64,000 nt of DNA from Raphanus sativus (Eukaryota; Streptophyta; Magnoliopsida; Brassicales; Brassicaceae), in NCBI RefSeq assembly GCF_000801105.2, contig NC_079517.1:23194973-23258972 (forward strand), read 5' to 3'. The position numbers were made by a program, and so were the translations under genes. Within the stretch, counting starts at the first letter, position 1. Each line of letters starts with the position of its first letter. Positions 43,141-54,873 of this stretch are shown here, one piece after another. The notes under the pieces are model-generated. The model ran no database searches. It was not told the DNA's origin and saw only the letters and a program-made list of their open reading frames with translations.

Positions 43141-44413
43141 TTATCGATCGACACTGCTACCCAGCCATCGATCGACCAGTCAGTTGTTACATCGATCGAT
43201 TCAAGCAACAGTTTTCACTCCACATCGATTGATAGTACACCTTTGTACGAGGTTGTTCACTTTTTCGGTGATTATTCAGTTGGGAGTTGGGAACCAGACT
43301 ACTACGTGCCTACATGCGCAGTGGAGACATATGAAGATGATCATGATGAGGAATACATGAGGGAAAAGGATGATGAGTATGATGAAGATTACTAGAAAGA
43401 AAGAGAGATTGAGTACTCTTTCCTTCGAAGAGATGAAGTACCCACCGATATTTTTCCCACCCTTTCATCCAACCACAACACACATACACCTACCACAAAG
43501 GCACCAATCACAAACCGATCCTAAGATCAGACAATTGGAATTCGATCGACACATCTCATTGGGCATCGATCGATACGAAAGTTTTTACAGAGCATGATAG
43601 ATTGCCAGCACACTGCTACCCTACCTTTGCCGTAGAAGCTAATACACCTTCCCAAAACTAGGAAGAACATGAAGAGAACCATAAGGAAGCACCCGCTACC
43701 GATCTACAAGGAGTTCTCGCCAGATATGGATCTCCGTCACATGGAACCATGCTACCCAAATCGAGCGACAAACCACAGTCAGAATCGATCGATATCAGTA
43801 CAAGTCGTAGACAACACGAGGAGAAATCGATCGGCACAACTACTAGTAAATCGATCGATACTCGTCCAACCGTCATGAAAAAAATTGGAAATTTCAAAAA
43901 AGGAAATTCCGAATTTGGAAAAATTGGAGATATAGAGCACTATAAAAGAAGCCATGGGGTAGAAGCTACTTCTCAAACCCTAAAAGCAGTAAAGATGCAT
44001 CAGCCACTTTCCAAACCTCAAGCTAATGGAGACGCATTCAGTTGCAGACTTCCCCATCAGCTACACAACACGAAATCGATCGACAAGCATTCATCTGAAT
44101 CGATCGATACTAAGCTCTTATCATCCAATTCTCATATTAATACTAAGTTAGATCACGATTACCTAAGACCAAATAAAATTGGTAATTTCAGGGACACAGA
44201 AGGCCAGAGAAGAGCTGCAAAAAGGCCAATGACTGCTATATTAAATCCTTAGAGCAGAGAAGAGATGGATGAGAAGCTGAATAAAATCTACACCATTCAG
44301 TATGATTAAATGAATGATTTCAAGTGCAAACTTGATAGTGTCTACCATCCCCTCAATGACAAGATTACCTGGCTGACCAAGACCCTGAAGCAGCTTTCAG
44401 ACAACGTCATCAT
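43100..44413 (+). pseudogene. SID-repeat ORF of element F, broken
   Basis: Starts in the octads SIDTATQP SIDQSVVT SID, with a TAG in the first. An acidic Tyr/Asp segment follows, then frames near 43669-43878 and 43749-44252 (SIGTTTSK SID, SIDKHSSE SIDTKLLS, RDTEGQRRAAKRPMTAILNP). The equivalent E segment precedes EEVDEKLNEIYTIQYDSMND, also seen here at about 44255-44320 with stops. The ORF is cut at 44413 by an LTR before its C-terminal half. Confidence 0.62.
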
Positions 44414-44853
44414 TGTTATGGTATTTTTGTGCAGGGTAGTTTTAGTACCACGGAACACTAGAAGATTTGTAATAGAAAGCAAGAAATCGAGACTAAGGAG
44501 ATGTGTTTTGAGTATTGATTGAGTCTACAACGTGTTTGGGTGTATGAACCCTAGTTCTAGCCGCCTAAACCCTAATATCCTAGTCTAGAAAGTCGATCCC
44601 TTGTTCTAGGGTTTGGGTTCCCCTTTTATAGATGTAGATGTCGGCTTCAAGTAGGGCGAACACTTCCATAATCAGAAAAATGGAAGTTTCCCCTTAGGCG
44701 GAAAACTTCTATTTTTCTCCAAGGGTCGGTCCGATCAAGGGGGTCGGACCTATGGCAGGGGTTGGTCCCTGGTTTCTTCTTGAGCAAGGGTCTGGTGATC
44801 GATGACGTAGCTGGAAGCTGGAGAAAACTTATGCCTGGTATTGTTCCCCAACA
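44414..44853 (-). repeat. Solo B-type LTR (440 bp)
   Basis: Closely parallels B's LTR at 12111-12549 in length and ends (TGTTATGGTA...CCCCAACA on the plus strand). Left flank ATCAT and right flank GTTTT do not match, so this is either a recombined solo LTR or a junction with flanking DNA rearranged. Confidence 0.82.
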
Positions 44854-45365
44854 GTTTTCTCTTTGGACATAGTCTCTCTTTAGATGCCTTGTCTTCTTGC
44901 GTTGAGTTAGGCCGGTGTTGAACCCAATTTTGGACATAGGCTAAATGGGCTATATTTAAAAATGGGCTGTAAAAGAACAAGACCCTTAGCGACGTCAACG
45001 AAGTAGAAGAGGAGGTCGCCGAGGTCGAGAAGGTCGCGAAAACAGTTACAAAAATAGCAGAGTCAAGCTTATAAAAGGGAGAGGAGATCAATGCTAATGG
45101 GACAGAGAAAACCCTAGAGAGAGAGCACACCACACATTTTCATCTTTCTCACTTCGTTTTAGATATTACTAATGATCGACCTCCTTGTTATAATCGATCT
45201 CTTAATTATTCTTTGTACTCGACCTCTTAATCAATAAAAGTCCATTTTTGTCTATCGAATTCCGATTACATCGTTGTGTTCTAAGGATATCGTTGCCTAC
45301 ATCTCTTGTCACCTAGTTTACTTACAAACACTACAAAATACTGAGTGTAGATTTTAGGTTCTACA
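44854..45365 (+). repeat. LTR 3' part of element I
   Basis: Contains TATA box TATAAAA at 45070 and poly(A)-signal-like AATAAA at about 45233, and ends GGTTCTACA just before a primer-site-like sequence. The start is not defined; it is cut by or fused to the 44414-44853 LTR. Confidence 0.7.
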
Positions 45366-45367
45366 TT

Positions 45368-45383
45368 TTGGCGCCGACAGTGG
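45368..45383 (+). other. Primer-binding site of element I
   Basis: TGGCGCCGACAGTGGG directly after the LTR end; it resembles the TGGCGCCGTCTGTGGG site of many plant Tat-type gypsy elements. I cannot assign the tRNA. Confidence 0.6.
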
Positions 45384-45442
45384 GTAAGATAAACGAAAAA
45401 CATCCTTGCTAAGAACCCGATCTAGGATTTCTAAGCACGATT

Positions 45443-45620
45443 ATGGATCCAAATCAATCTGGAACCCCTCAACAAAGATCCGACAACGACGATCCAATCG
45501 GAGTCGACCAAGGGGTCAACCTACCGATCGGGCAAGCTCCACCAGCTGGGGTCATGGCCTCTGACCGATCCGGACCCCGAGTCTGGAGTCGAACTGGAGA
45601 TAGATCTCCGATAGACAGGT
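45443..45620 (+). pseudogene. Gag N-terminal fragment of element I
   Basis: From the ATG at 45443: MDPNQSGTPQQRSDNDDPIG and VNLPIGQAPPAGVMASDRSG. Position and low-complexity acidic/proline content fit the N-terminus of a Tat-type gag. It is cut at about 45620, where J-family LTR sequence begins. Confidence 0.5.
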
Positions 45621-45880
45621 TATTAACTCAGTCTTAATTCCGTTCATCTCAGCTTAGCCCGTGCTAAGCTGAGTCCAATTCAATAATAAAACCCTAAGGA
45701 CTCTATCATGCAATAGAGTGATATAATCTAATCTATAATCTATATGCAGACTCGATCTATCCTAAATTCCAAATGGAATTCAAACAAACCAACTCACAGT
45801 GTTCTTTGCCGATAAGCAGCTGCTTGATCGGAGAGGACTTAGCCAAACCCAACCTCGACATCTTGAATGGATTGGTTTTG
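45621..45880 (-). repeat. J-family LTR fragment, minus orientation
   Basis: Matches 48240-48490 and 52380-52670 nearly base for base. It joins a plus-orientation LTR fragment at about 45880. Confidence 0.82.
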
Positions 45881-46617
45881 TGTAGCCTTAGTTTAGATTT
45901 CTTGCTAAGGCTATATTGATTGTTATTTTGGGTTGTCTGGGTTAGTTTTAGGTTGGGGTAGAGGTAGCCAGCTCACTGAGTAACATTAGGTTACTCATCC
46001 ATCTCCGTTGTCCTTTTTGCAGGTTTCTTTAGTAGGACGATCGGATAGCTTGGTGCTGGACGTTAGGACCGCCGGTGTAGATTTTCATGCCTTTTGTAAA
46101 TGGTACCTTGTGAATTGTGTTTAGTTGACTCGATTTGGCATTAGGCCGGGCGCCAGTCTTGAATTATTTTGCTGTATGAATACTTCTTTAAATCAATAAA
46201 GCAATTGTTTTATATGCGCTTCATGAGTACTCTGATATTTGACTAGTCCGGTTTAACACAACGTTAGGTCGTTGTACGGGTTGAAAAGCCTTAGGCCTCG
46301 ATCTAACGGAAAACGTTAACTCTTGATACGGGTTGCAAAGCCTTATGTCTTGAGTTAGCGGGACGAGTTAGTGGATGAACTGGTCTAAGTCGTGGAGTAA
46401 ATTTTGTGACTCTGACCGGATCGTCCCTATCCCGTCACGTAGCGCTTCCGGACCATGGTGTTGGGTTGGACGGTCAGTCATGTTCTTGTTTGATTGTTGG
46501 CTGGCCGGTTGGCCTTTCATCTCCAACCCTTGGCGTTGGTCGCTCCGTCGGTCATGTTCTTGTTTGATTGTTGGCCGGTGGTTTGACTTATGTCTAGGAC
46601 GGTTCGGGGGTGTTACA
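45881..46617 (+). repeat. Element J 5' LTR, 3' portion
   Basis: Ends CGGTTCGGGGGTGTTACA at 46617, followed by an initiator-tRNA primer site. It includes the GAGTAAC hairpin at 45975-45996, a pyrimidine tract with CAG near 46020 and AATAAAG near 46195. Confidence 0.85.
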
Positions 46618-46621
46618 GAGG

Positions 46622-46633
46622 TGGTATCAGAGC
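46622..46633 (+). other. Primer-binding site, initiator tRNA-Met type, element J
   Basis: TGGTATCAGAGC, the classic complement of the initiator tRNA-Met 3' end, four bases after the LTR. Confidence 0.9.
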
Positions 46634-47355
46634 ATGGTTACGTCCATGCTTCCGGAACTCATGATTTAATCGGTTTTCAAATATTTTATCGAGTCAAATG
46701 AGTCACAAAAGGCATTAGGAAACCGGTCACATCCAGCGATAGGATTTATTGTTTTAGGAATTAATATTAGATAGAGGAGTTTATAATTGCTAGGTTGTTG
46801 GTTAGTTTTGCGGTTAGGTGGTTAGTTTTTGTTGGGTTAGTTGTTGACTAACTTGCGTGTGAGTGTTCTTTTAGTTGCAGCTTGTAAGTGTGTTCGTTGA
46901 TCGGCACTTTAATGGTGAAAACCTTAAAGTGAAAGGAGTTCGAGGCCAAAAACCCAAAGACGAAGAGATAGAGTGAAGATGGTTCAGAGGACTGGACAGT
47001 GGTATGGACTGGACAGATGGAGAGAAGCGAGACTTCGTTGGGAAAAGACTTCAGCAGTATCTGGGTATCAGGAGCAAGAATGATCTATCTGATAGAAAGG
47101 ATAGTATCATGGGAAATCAGTGTTATGGCAGAGGCAAAGCAAGATGACCCAGTGATCATTCCATTGAAGAGAGACAGAGATGAGTATGGAGACCAAAGAA
47201 ACCGAAAGAGAGATTCCAAGGGTGAATCGACAAAGAAGCACATCAAGTGATCAAGACCGTGAGATGAAGTGATCCAAGGAGAGATATTATCATTCAGAGA
47301 GAGCATGTCGTGAAGCTGAGCAGTTACACACTTAAGAATTCGAGGACGAATTCTA
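46634..47355 (+). other. Interior of element J
   Basis: About 720 bp. The longest frame, 46999-47250 (83 residues, starting MVWTGQMERSETSLGKDFSS), has no recognisable domain; its end is lysine/arginine-rich. No gag, protease or pol. A partial inverted copy of the end is at 49987-50150. Confidence 0.55.
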
Positions 47356-47371
47356 TTAAGGGGGGGGAGAA
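47356..47371 (+). other. Polypurine tract of element J
   Basis: TTAAGGGGGGGGAGAA immediately before the 3' LTR start TGTGATAACCCG. Confidence 0.85.
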
Positions 47372-47746
47372 TGTGATAACCCGCCCTTAGGGGTAAAATG
47401 GTCGAGATCGACAAAGTCGGAGTTTGGAGCCAAGCTTTTGGGAATCAAAAGATGAGGAGGAATGTTGAGTTTTGATCATTTCAAACTTAACATGGTTCAG
47501 AGAAAATAGAAGATTGGTCGAGCATCAACTTGGTGGTCGAATCGCGGGCGACAACGATGGATCGAGAAGTTTCAAAGTATGAGAAGGTCAAGAATGGATC
47601 GTAAGTGAAGCATGAGTCGAAGTAAGCTGCTCTACCCTTATCAGAAGAATCTTATATTGATCAGACAGACGTTTTGGAAGCATAACATTTTTGGAAGCAC
47701 GACGGGATAGAAGCTCGACGTTTTTGAAGCATGACGTGACTTAGCC
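47372..47746 (+). repeat. Element J 3' LTR, first 375 bp
   Basis: Identical in layout to 53273-53646, then switches at GACTTAGCC into the opposite-strand LTR 47747-49986. Confidence 0.85.
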
Positions 47747-49986
47747 CGTCTCTCTGAGTCATCCCGATCCAGCGAATAAGGGGTTTCCTTAAACCCTCTA
47801 AATACGAGGCAGCGAGGAAACACTAATCAACCCTAAACAAGCCTAGTATGTGCGGGTTACGCACATACTGTCGGCAATACACACACAACACTATCCTAGA
47901 CTCTAGACTCTACAACTAACAACTAGTACCAGTAATCCGGCCTATATGGCCTAAGACTACTAATACCATCATCTAAATACTAAACAACGATATCAACAAT
48001 AAACTACTCAACCGGTTAGTCACTCCCTTACCAAGAGCTGACTAACCTCAAACAACAAGATTAAATAAACAAGCAAGCATTTAATTAATCTACCAAGCAA
48101 TCAACTCAATCAAACCGTTACCCAGATAGTTAAGCCTCCTGCTATGAAACTATCTTTAAAGATAACGGAAACCTGCACTCAACCAAATAACCAAGCAAGA
48201 ATAGAAGACATGATGCATCCTAGTCCTAGTCCTAGTCAGGTTATTAACTCAGTCTTAATTCCGTTCATCTCAACTTAGCCCGTGCTAAGCTGAGTCCAAT
48301 TCAATAATAAAACCCTAAGGACTCTATCATGCAATAGAGTGATATAATCTAATCTATAATCTATATGCAGACTCGATCTATCCTAAATTCCAAACGGAAT
48401 TCAAACAAACCAACTCACAGTGTTCTTTGCCGATAAGCAGCTGGTTGATCGGAGAGGACCTAGCCAAAACCCAACCTTGACATCTTGAATGGACTGGACT
48501 GGACTGATCTTGACTTGGACAGAACCTCCCCTGATACGGGTCTGGACAGGACTCAACTCGAGCAGAACCTCCCCTAGCTGCTGGACGATTTCTTCGGACT
48601 TTCGGCAGAGTATCGAGCTACAAATCTTCGACTGAACTGAACCCATGGATCTGAACTGACCTTGGACAGCACCTCCACTTGATCACCAGAGAATATGACT
48701 TGCTTGGACGAATTGGTTTGGACAGAGGATCCCCTAGACACTCACTCGAAATCAGTAGAGAATCTGATCTCGAAAACTCTCTAAAATGCTCGAAAAAGAT
48801 CGGAACCTCTTGCTTTCTTTTTCTACTTTCTCTCTCTCTCTCTCTAGGCACGTTGGGGAGTGATTTTGGTGTGTGATTGATGAATGAAATGGGCAGGGGT
48901 CGTGGGGTTTATATAGGATACATCAGCGAATCAGGTTCAGGTTGGTGGCAGCCCGTGTGTCGCTTCGCATGGCTCCGGACGCATGCGTCGCGGCACCTCG
49001 TGCTCCACATGTCTGATGGCATGACCAGAGTGTCCTGCAGGGTGACACCACACCTTCCACATGTCTGATCCACGTCCTGACCTAATCCAGTTCGACACCA
49101 CAGAGCACACATGTCGATCTGCATGCTTCGATCGCAGGTTGCGCGGCACCTCGTGCTTCTGTGTGTCAAGCTGCATGTTCTGGCTTCATGCACGGCGACA
49201 CCTCGAGCTTGTGTAGACACTCAGCTGCTTAATGGATAAACATCACGTCCTGACCTCTCAGATCAAGCCACCTCGAGCTTCTTGGTTTATTTGTGCGGTT
49301 TCGGTCCTTCTGGTGAATTTTCGACCCGCGATCAATCTTGAATATTTTTCTGCTCCCGTTCTGATGCTCTGAATATTATTAATAGACTCCATAGGGATTC
49401 TGAACTTGAAGAAAAATATATCCCGAGCCTCCGGCTTTCTCGAAAAATAGACAATACCGAAATCAGGGTTTTCGGTCGATTTCGGGTTTTCCCGTCGTGC
49501 TTGCTTCCCGTCATGCTTGCTTCCCGTCCTGCTTAATTCCCGTCCTGCTTCCGACTTATAATGTCTCTGAAATAATATTCCGCTCACACGAAGTTTCGGG
49601 GAAAACTTAGTGGCTAAGTCACGTCATGCTTCGAAAACGTCGTGCTTCTATCCCGTCGTGCTTCCAAAAAGGTTATGCTTCCAAAACGTCCGTCTGATCA
49701 ATCTAAGATTCTTCTGTAAAGAGTAGAGCAGCTTACTTCGACTCATGCTTCACTTACGATCCATTCTTGACCTTCTCGTACTTCAAAATTTCTCGATCGA
49801 TCTGTATCGTCCGCGATTCGACCACAAAGTTGTTGCTCGACCAATCTTCTATTTTCTCCGATCCATGTCAAGTTTTAAATGATCAAAACTCAACATTCTT
49901 CATGACTCTTTGATTCCCAAAAGCTTGGCTCCAAACTCCGAGTTTGTCGATCTCGACCATTTTATCCCTAAGGGCGGGTTATCACA
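47747..49986 (-). repeat. J-family LTR, minus orientation, 3'-truncated
   Basis: Sense start TGTGATAACCC at 49986. It includes the TATA-like CCTATATAAAC at 48908-48918, a GA/CT microsatellite near 48830 and the stem-loop at 48115-48177. It is cut on the left at 47747. Confidence 0.85.
48115..48177 (-). ncRNA. LTR stem-loop after CAG, copy 1
   Basis: Minus strand: CAGGTTTCCGTTATC, inner stem GATAGTT, loop with CATAGCAGGAGGC, closing AACTATC and TAACGG. It pairs in two nested helices. A putative cis RNA element, not a gene. Confidence 0.5.
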
Positions 49987-50150
49987 TTCTCCCCCCCTTA
50001 ATAGAATTCGTCCTCGAATTCTTAAGTGTGTAACTGCTCAGCTTCACGACATGCTCTCCCTGAATGACAATATCTCATTGGATCACTTCGTCTTGCTGTC
50101 TTGATTACTTGATGTGCTTCTTTGTCGATTCACCCTTAGAATATCTCTTT
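49987..50150 (-). other. Purine tract and interior end of a second J element
   Basis: Inverted equivalent of 47240-47371: purine tract, GAATTCGAGGACGAATTC and the preceding interior, cut at about 50150 where an LTR end follows. Confidence 0.75.
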
Positions 50151-50407
50151 TGGTAACACCCCCGAACCGTCCTAGACATAGGTCGAACCACCGCCAACAA
50201 TCAAACAAGAACATGACCGACGGAGCGACCAACGCCAAGGGTTGGAGATGAAAGGCCAACCGGCCAGCCAACAATCAAACAAGAACATGACTGACCGTCC
50301 AACCCAACACCATGGTCCGGAAGCGCTACGTGACGAGCTAGGGACGATCCGGTCAGAGTCACAAAATTTACTCCACGACTTAGACCAGTTCATCCACTAA
50401 CCACATC
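50151..50407 (-). repeat. J-family LTR end fragment, tandem to the next LTR
   Basis: About 250 bp of LTR end (sense ...GGGGGTGTTACC), repeated almost identically at 50408-50658. This makes a tandem duplication of the LTR end. Confidence 0.8.
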
Positions 50408-51146
50408 TGTAACACCCCCGAACCGTCCTAGACATAAGTCGAACCACCGGCCAACACTCAAACAAGAACATGACCGACGGAGCGACCACGCAAAGGGTTA
50501 GAGATGAAAGGCCAACCGGCCAGCCAACAATCAAACAAGAACATGACTGACCGTCCAACCCAACACCATGGTCCGGAAGCGCTACGTGACGGGCTAGGGA
50601 CGATCCGGTCAGAGTCACAAAATTTACTCCACGACTTAGACCAGTTCATCCACTAACTCGTCCCGCTAACTCAAGGCATAAGGCTTTGCAACCCGTATCT
50701 AGAGTTAACGGTTTCCGTAAGATCGAGGCCTAAGGCTTTTCAACCCGTACAACGACCTAACGTTGTGTTAGACCGGACTAGTCAAATATCAGAGTACTCA
50801 TGAAGCGCATATAAAACAATTACTTTATTGATTCAAAGAAATATTCATACATTGAATAATTCGAGACCGGTCCCGGCCTAACGCCAAAATCGAATCAACT
50901 AAATGCAAATCAAAAATACCGTTTAACAAAAGGCAAGCAAATCTACACCGGTGGTCCTAACGTCCAGCACCAAGCTATCCGATCGTCCTACTAAAGAAAC
51001 CTGCAAAAAGGACAACGGAGATGGATGAGTAACCTAATGTTACTCAGTGAGCTGGCTACCTCTACCCCAACCTAGAACTAACCCAGACAACCCAAAATAA
51101 CAATCAATATAGCCTTAGCAAGAAATCTAAACTAAGGCTACACAAA

Positions 51147-51207
51147 CCGTTACTAAGTTAGACTTGGCCTCCCGCCATGATCTAACTTCGAGTAACGGGA
51201 ACCTGCA
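51147..51207 (-). ncRNA. LTR stem-loop after CAG, copy 2
   Basis: Minus strand CAGGTTCCCGTTACT, with TCTAACTTAGTAACGG closing; loop CATGGCGGGAGGCC. Confidence 0.5.
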
Positions 51208-51474
51208 TGAAAACAAGTCAACAACCAATCCCCTAGTTAACCATGTATACGCCTTAGTTCAATACTTGTGTAGTGTTAGACATCTAGACTATACAAGTAT
51301 CATCAATCGGTCGACCAACAATCAGACAAGAACATGATCGGCCAACCAATGATACCACATAGCTTTATCATCCACCACCCTTCACAAGCAATCCTTCAGA
51401 CACATACATGCTAACATCAGGCCTACACTAACCAATACACACCAATCAACAAGCACAAACTACTATCTAATAAC

Positions 51475-51536
51475 CCGGTTACTAAGTTAGACTTGGCCTC
51501 CTGCCATGATCTAACTTCAAGTAACAGGAACCTGCA
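51475..51536 (-). ncRNA. LTR stem-loop after CAG, copy 3
   Basis: As copy 2, with CTGTTACT opening and AGTAACCGG closing. Confidence 0.5.
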
Positions 51537-52254
51537 AGCAAATCAATCAACCACAAGCACAATAAAAAGATACTAATACTACGACTCGATCTAATACGTA
51601 ACACCGTATATCAGTGTTACACTTACTCTAGGGTTCCACAACCCTCTACGACACTCTAATAAAACACAACACTCTAACCAATACTCTAACCCGGGAAATG
51701 GTGATTTCGTGTTCATCCCCAAAATCGGCAACATCCTAACTTCATACCACAAAGGCCAGAAGAGAGGAACTTTCAACCGACCGCGGCCCACAGTCCTTCG
51801 GGTCACCGCTCGACAGCCCACAGTCCTTCGGGTCACTGTCACATTACACCGTCGTGTAATCACTCAGCCATAGGCCATGATCGCGTCTCTCTGAGTCTTC
51901 CCGATCCAGCGAATAAGGGGTTTCCTTAAACCCGCTAAATACGAGGCAGCGAGGAAACACTAATCAACCCTAAACAAGCCTAGTATGGGTGGGTTACGCA
52001 CATACTGTCGGCAACACACACACACAACACTATCCTAGACTCTAGACTCTACAACTAACAACTAGTACCAGAATCCGGCCTATATGGCCTAAGACTACTA
52101 CTACCATCATCTAAAAATACTAGACAACAATATCAACAATAAACAACTCAACCGGTTAGTCACTCCCTTACCAAGAGCTGACTAACCTCAATCAACAAGA
52201 TTAAATAAACAAGCAAGCATTTAATTAATCTACCAAGCAATCAACTCAATCAAA

Positions 52255-52317
52255 CCGTTACCCAGATAGTTAAGCCTCCTGCTATGAAACTATCTTTAAA
52301 GATAACGGGAACCTGCA
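52255..52317 (-). ncRNA. LTR stem-loop after CAG, copy 4
   Basis: As copy 1 (GATAGTT and AACTATC inner stem), with CCGTTA and TAACGG outer stem. Confidence 0.5.
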
Positions 52318-53250
52318 CTCAACCAAATAACCAAGCAAGAAAAGAAAACATGAAGCATCCTAGATCTAGTCCTAGTCAGGTTATTAACTCAGTCTTAATT
52401 CCTTTCATCTCAACTTAGCCTGTGCTAAACTGAGTCCAATTCAATAAAATAACCCTAAGGACTCTACCATGCAATAGCGTGATCTAATCTAATCTATATG
52501 CATACTCGATCTATCCTAAATTCCAAGTGGAATTCAAACAAAACCAACTCACAAAACTATCCTAAATTCCAAGTGGAATTCAAACAAACCAACTCACAGT
52601 GTTCTTTGCCGATAAGCAGCTGGTTGATCGGAGAGGACTTAGCCAAAACCCAACCTCGACATCTTGAATGGATTGGACTGGACTGATCTTGACTTGGACA
52701 GAACCTCCCCTGATACTGGTATGGACAGAACTTAACTCGAGCAGAACCTCCCCTAGCTGCTGGACGATTTCTTAGGACTTTCGGTAGAGTATCGAGCTTC
52801 AAATCTTTGACTGAACTGAACCCATGGATCTGAACTGACCTTGGACAGCACCTCCACTTGATCACCAGAGAATATGACTTTCTTGGACGAATTGATTTGG
52901 ACAGAGCCTTCCCTAGGCACTCACTCGAAATCAGTAGAGAAACTGATCTCGAAAACTCTCTAAAACGCTCGAAAAAGATCGGAACCTCTTGCTTTCTTTT
53001 TCTACTTTCTCTCTCTCTCTCTAGCAACGTTTGGGACTGATTTTGAAAGGTCTGGATGAATGAAATGGCAAGGGGTCGTGGGGTATTTATAGTATACACC
53101 AACCAGTAAGGTTTCACCACCCAAGTGCCCGTGTGTCGTCTCGCATGCTTCCGGTTGCATGCGTCGCGGCACCTCGTGCTCCACATGGCGGTCAGCATGG
53201 ATCAAACTCATGCAGGATGACACCTCTCTCCTGCCTGGACGACCAGATGT

Positions 53251-53272
53251 CTATTAAGGGGGGGGGGGAGAA
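53251..53272 (+). other. Polypurine tract preceding the full-length J-family LTR
   Basis: CTATTAAGGG with a run of about twelve G, then AGAA, directly before TGTGATAACCC at 53273. No interior precedes it; the sequence to the left is truncated opposite-strand LTR. Confidence 0.8.
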
Positions 53273-54342
53273 TGTGATAACCCGCCCTTAGGGGTAAAAT
53301 GGTCGAGATCGACAAAGTCGGAGTTTGGAGCCAAGCTTTTGGGAATCAAAAGATGAGAAGGAATGTTGAGTTTTGAACATTTCAAACTTAACATGGTTCA
53401 GAGAAAACAGAAGATTGGTCGAGCATCAACTTGGTGGTCGAATCGCGGGCGACAACGATGGATCGAGAAGTTTCAAAGTATGAGAAAGTCAAGAATGGAT
53501 CGTAAGTGAAGCATGAGTCTAAGTAAGCTGCTCTACCCTTATCAGAAGAATCTTAGATTGATCAGACGGACGTTTTGGAAGCATAACATTTTTGGAAGCA
53601 CGACGGGATAGAAGCTCGACGTTTTCGAAGCATGACGTGACTTAGCCACTAAGTTTTCTCCGAAACTTCGTAAGAACGGAATATTATTTCAGAGACATTA
53701 TAAGTCGGAAGCAGGACGGGAATTAAGCAGGACGGGAAGCAAGCATGACGGGAAGCAAGCACGACGGGCAAACCCGAAATCGACCGAAAACCCTGATTTC
53801 GGTATTGTCTATTTTTCGAGGAAGCCGGAGACTCGGGAAATATTTTCCTCCAAGTTCAGAATCTTTATGGAGTCTATTAGTAATATTCAGAGCATCAGAA
53901 CGGGAGCGGAAAAATATTCGGGATTGATCACGGGTCGAAAATAAGCCGGGGAGGCCGAAATCGCGCAAATCGACCGGGAAGCTCGAGGTGGCTTGATCTA
54001 AGGGATAAGAACGTGGTGTCAATCATCTGATGACCTATCTGTCTACACAAGCACGAGGTGCCGCCGTGCATGGGAGCAGCACATGCAGCTTGACACACAG
54101 AAGCACGAGGTGCCGCGCAACCTGCGATCGAAGCATGCAGATCGACATGTGTGCGCTGTGGTGTCGAAATGGATTAGATCTGGACGTGGATCAGACACAT
54201 GGAAGGCGTGGTGTCTTCATGCAAGCCATCATGTACATGCTGAGTGCCATGTGGAGCACGAGGTGCCGCGACGCATGCGTCCGGAGCCATGCGAAGCGAC
54301 ACACGCGCTGCCACCAACTTCGATCTGATTCGTTGATGATAT

Positions 54343-54351
54343 CTATAAATA
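54343..54351 (+). promoter_or_regulatory. TATA box of the J-family LTR
   Basis: CTATAAATA, about 1.07 kb into the LTR, followed within 75 bp by a GA repeat. Equivalent sites are near 48910, 53090 and 58018 on the minus strand. Confidence 0.6.
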
Positions 54352-54873
54352 CCCATGATCCCCTGATGATTTCATTCATCCTCACACACCAAAAATCACT
54401 TCCAAACGTTGCTAGAGAGAGAGAGAGAAAGTAGAAAAAAGAAGCAAGAGGTTTCGAGTTGTTTTGAGAGTTCTAGAGCATTTTCAAGTTCCGAAACTCT
54501 GCCGAGAAGTTCTGAAGTATTATCCAGCAGCTAGGGAAGTATCTGTCCATATCAGTTCGTCCAAGGGAGTTAGTTTCTTCAATGATCAAGTGGAGGTGCT
54601 TTCCAAGATCAGTTCAGTTCAGTCGAAGATTTGAAGATCGATACTCTGCCGAAAGTCCGAAGAAATCGTCCAGCAGCTAGGGGAGGTTATGCGCGAGTTG
54701 AGTTCTGTCCAGACCAGTATCAGGGGAGGTTATGTCTAAGTCAAGATCGGTCCAGTCCAGTCCATTCAAGATGTCGAGGTTGGGTTTTGGCTAGGTCCTC
54801 TCCGATCAACCAGCTGCTTATCGGCAAAGAACACTGTGAGTTATAGTCAATTGTTTGCTAAGCTGTTTTCATG

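Larger units (their letters stand above)
31161..44413 (+). mobile_element. SID-family LTR retrotransposon F, interrupted by G and H
   Basis: Plus-strand order: LTR end, primer site, gag 31303-32355, insertion G, gag continued 40003-41030, solo LTR H, protease 42278-43140 and SID ORF to about 44413. The coding sequence can be followed across both insertions, and both have matching 5-bp flanking duplications. It has no pol. The 3' end is lost at the 44414 LTR. Confidence 0.88.
45881..47746 (+). mobile_element. Non-autonomous LTR element J
   Basis: Truncated 5' LTR, initiator tRNA-Met primer site, only about 750 bp of interior, a purine tract and the first 375 bp of the 3' LTR. The interior end (GAATTCGAGGACGAATTC then a G-rich tract) resembles the end of chromovirus K at 61728-61764, so J is probably a deletion derivative of a Tekay/Del-like chromovirus. 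Confidence 0.78.
50408..53250 (-). repeat. J-family LTR, minus orientation, 5'-truncated
   Basis: LTR end at 50408; runs through stem-loops at 51147-51207, 51475-51536 and 52255-52317, a CT microsatellite near 53010 and the TATA-like site near 53090, and stops in U3 at about 53250, where a purine tract and the plus-strand LTR begin. Confidence 0.83.

Noticed and set aside
46375..46701. 108-residue frame spanning an LTR end and primer site
   Set aside because: Crosses the LTR boundary and recurs in inverted copies (50172-50393, 50458-50649); a chance frame in U5.
48877..49220. Frames on both strands near 49 kb
   Set aside because: They lie in LTR U3 and recur in every J-family LTR copy (54030-54434, 57933-58337) with stops at different points; chance frames.
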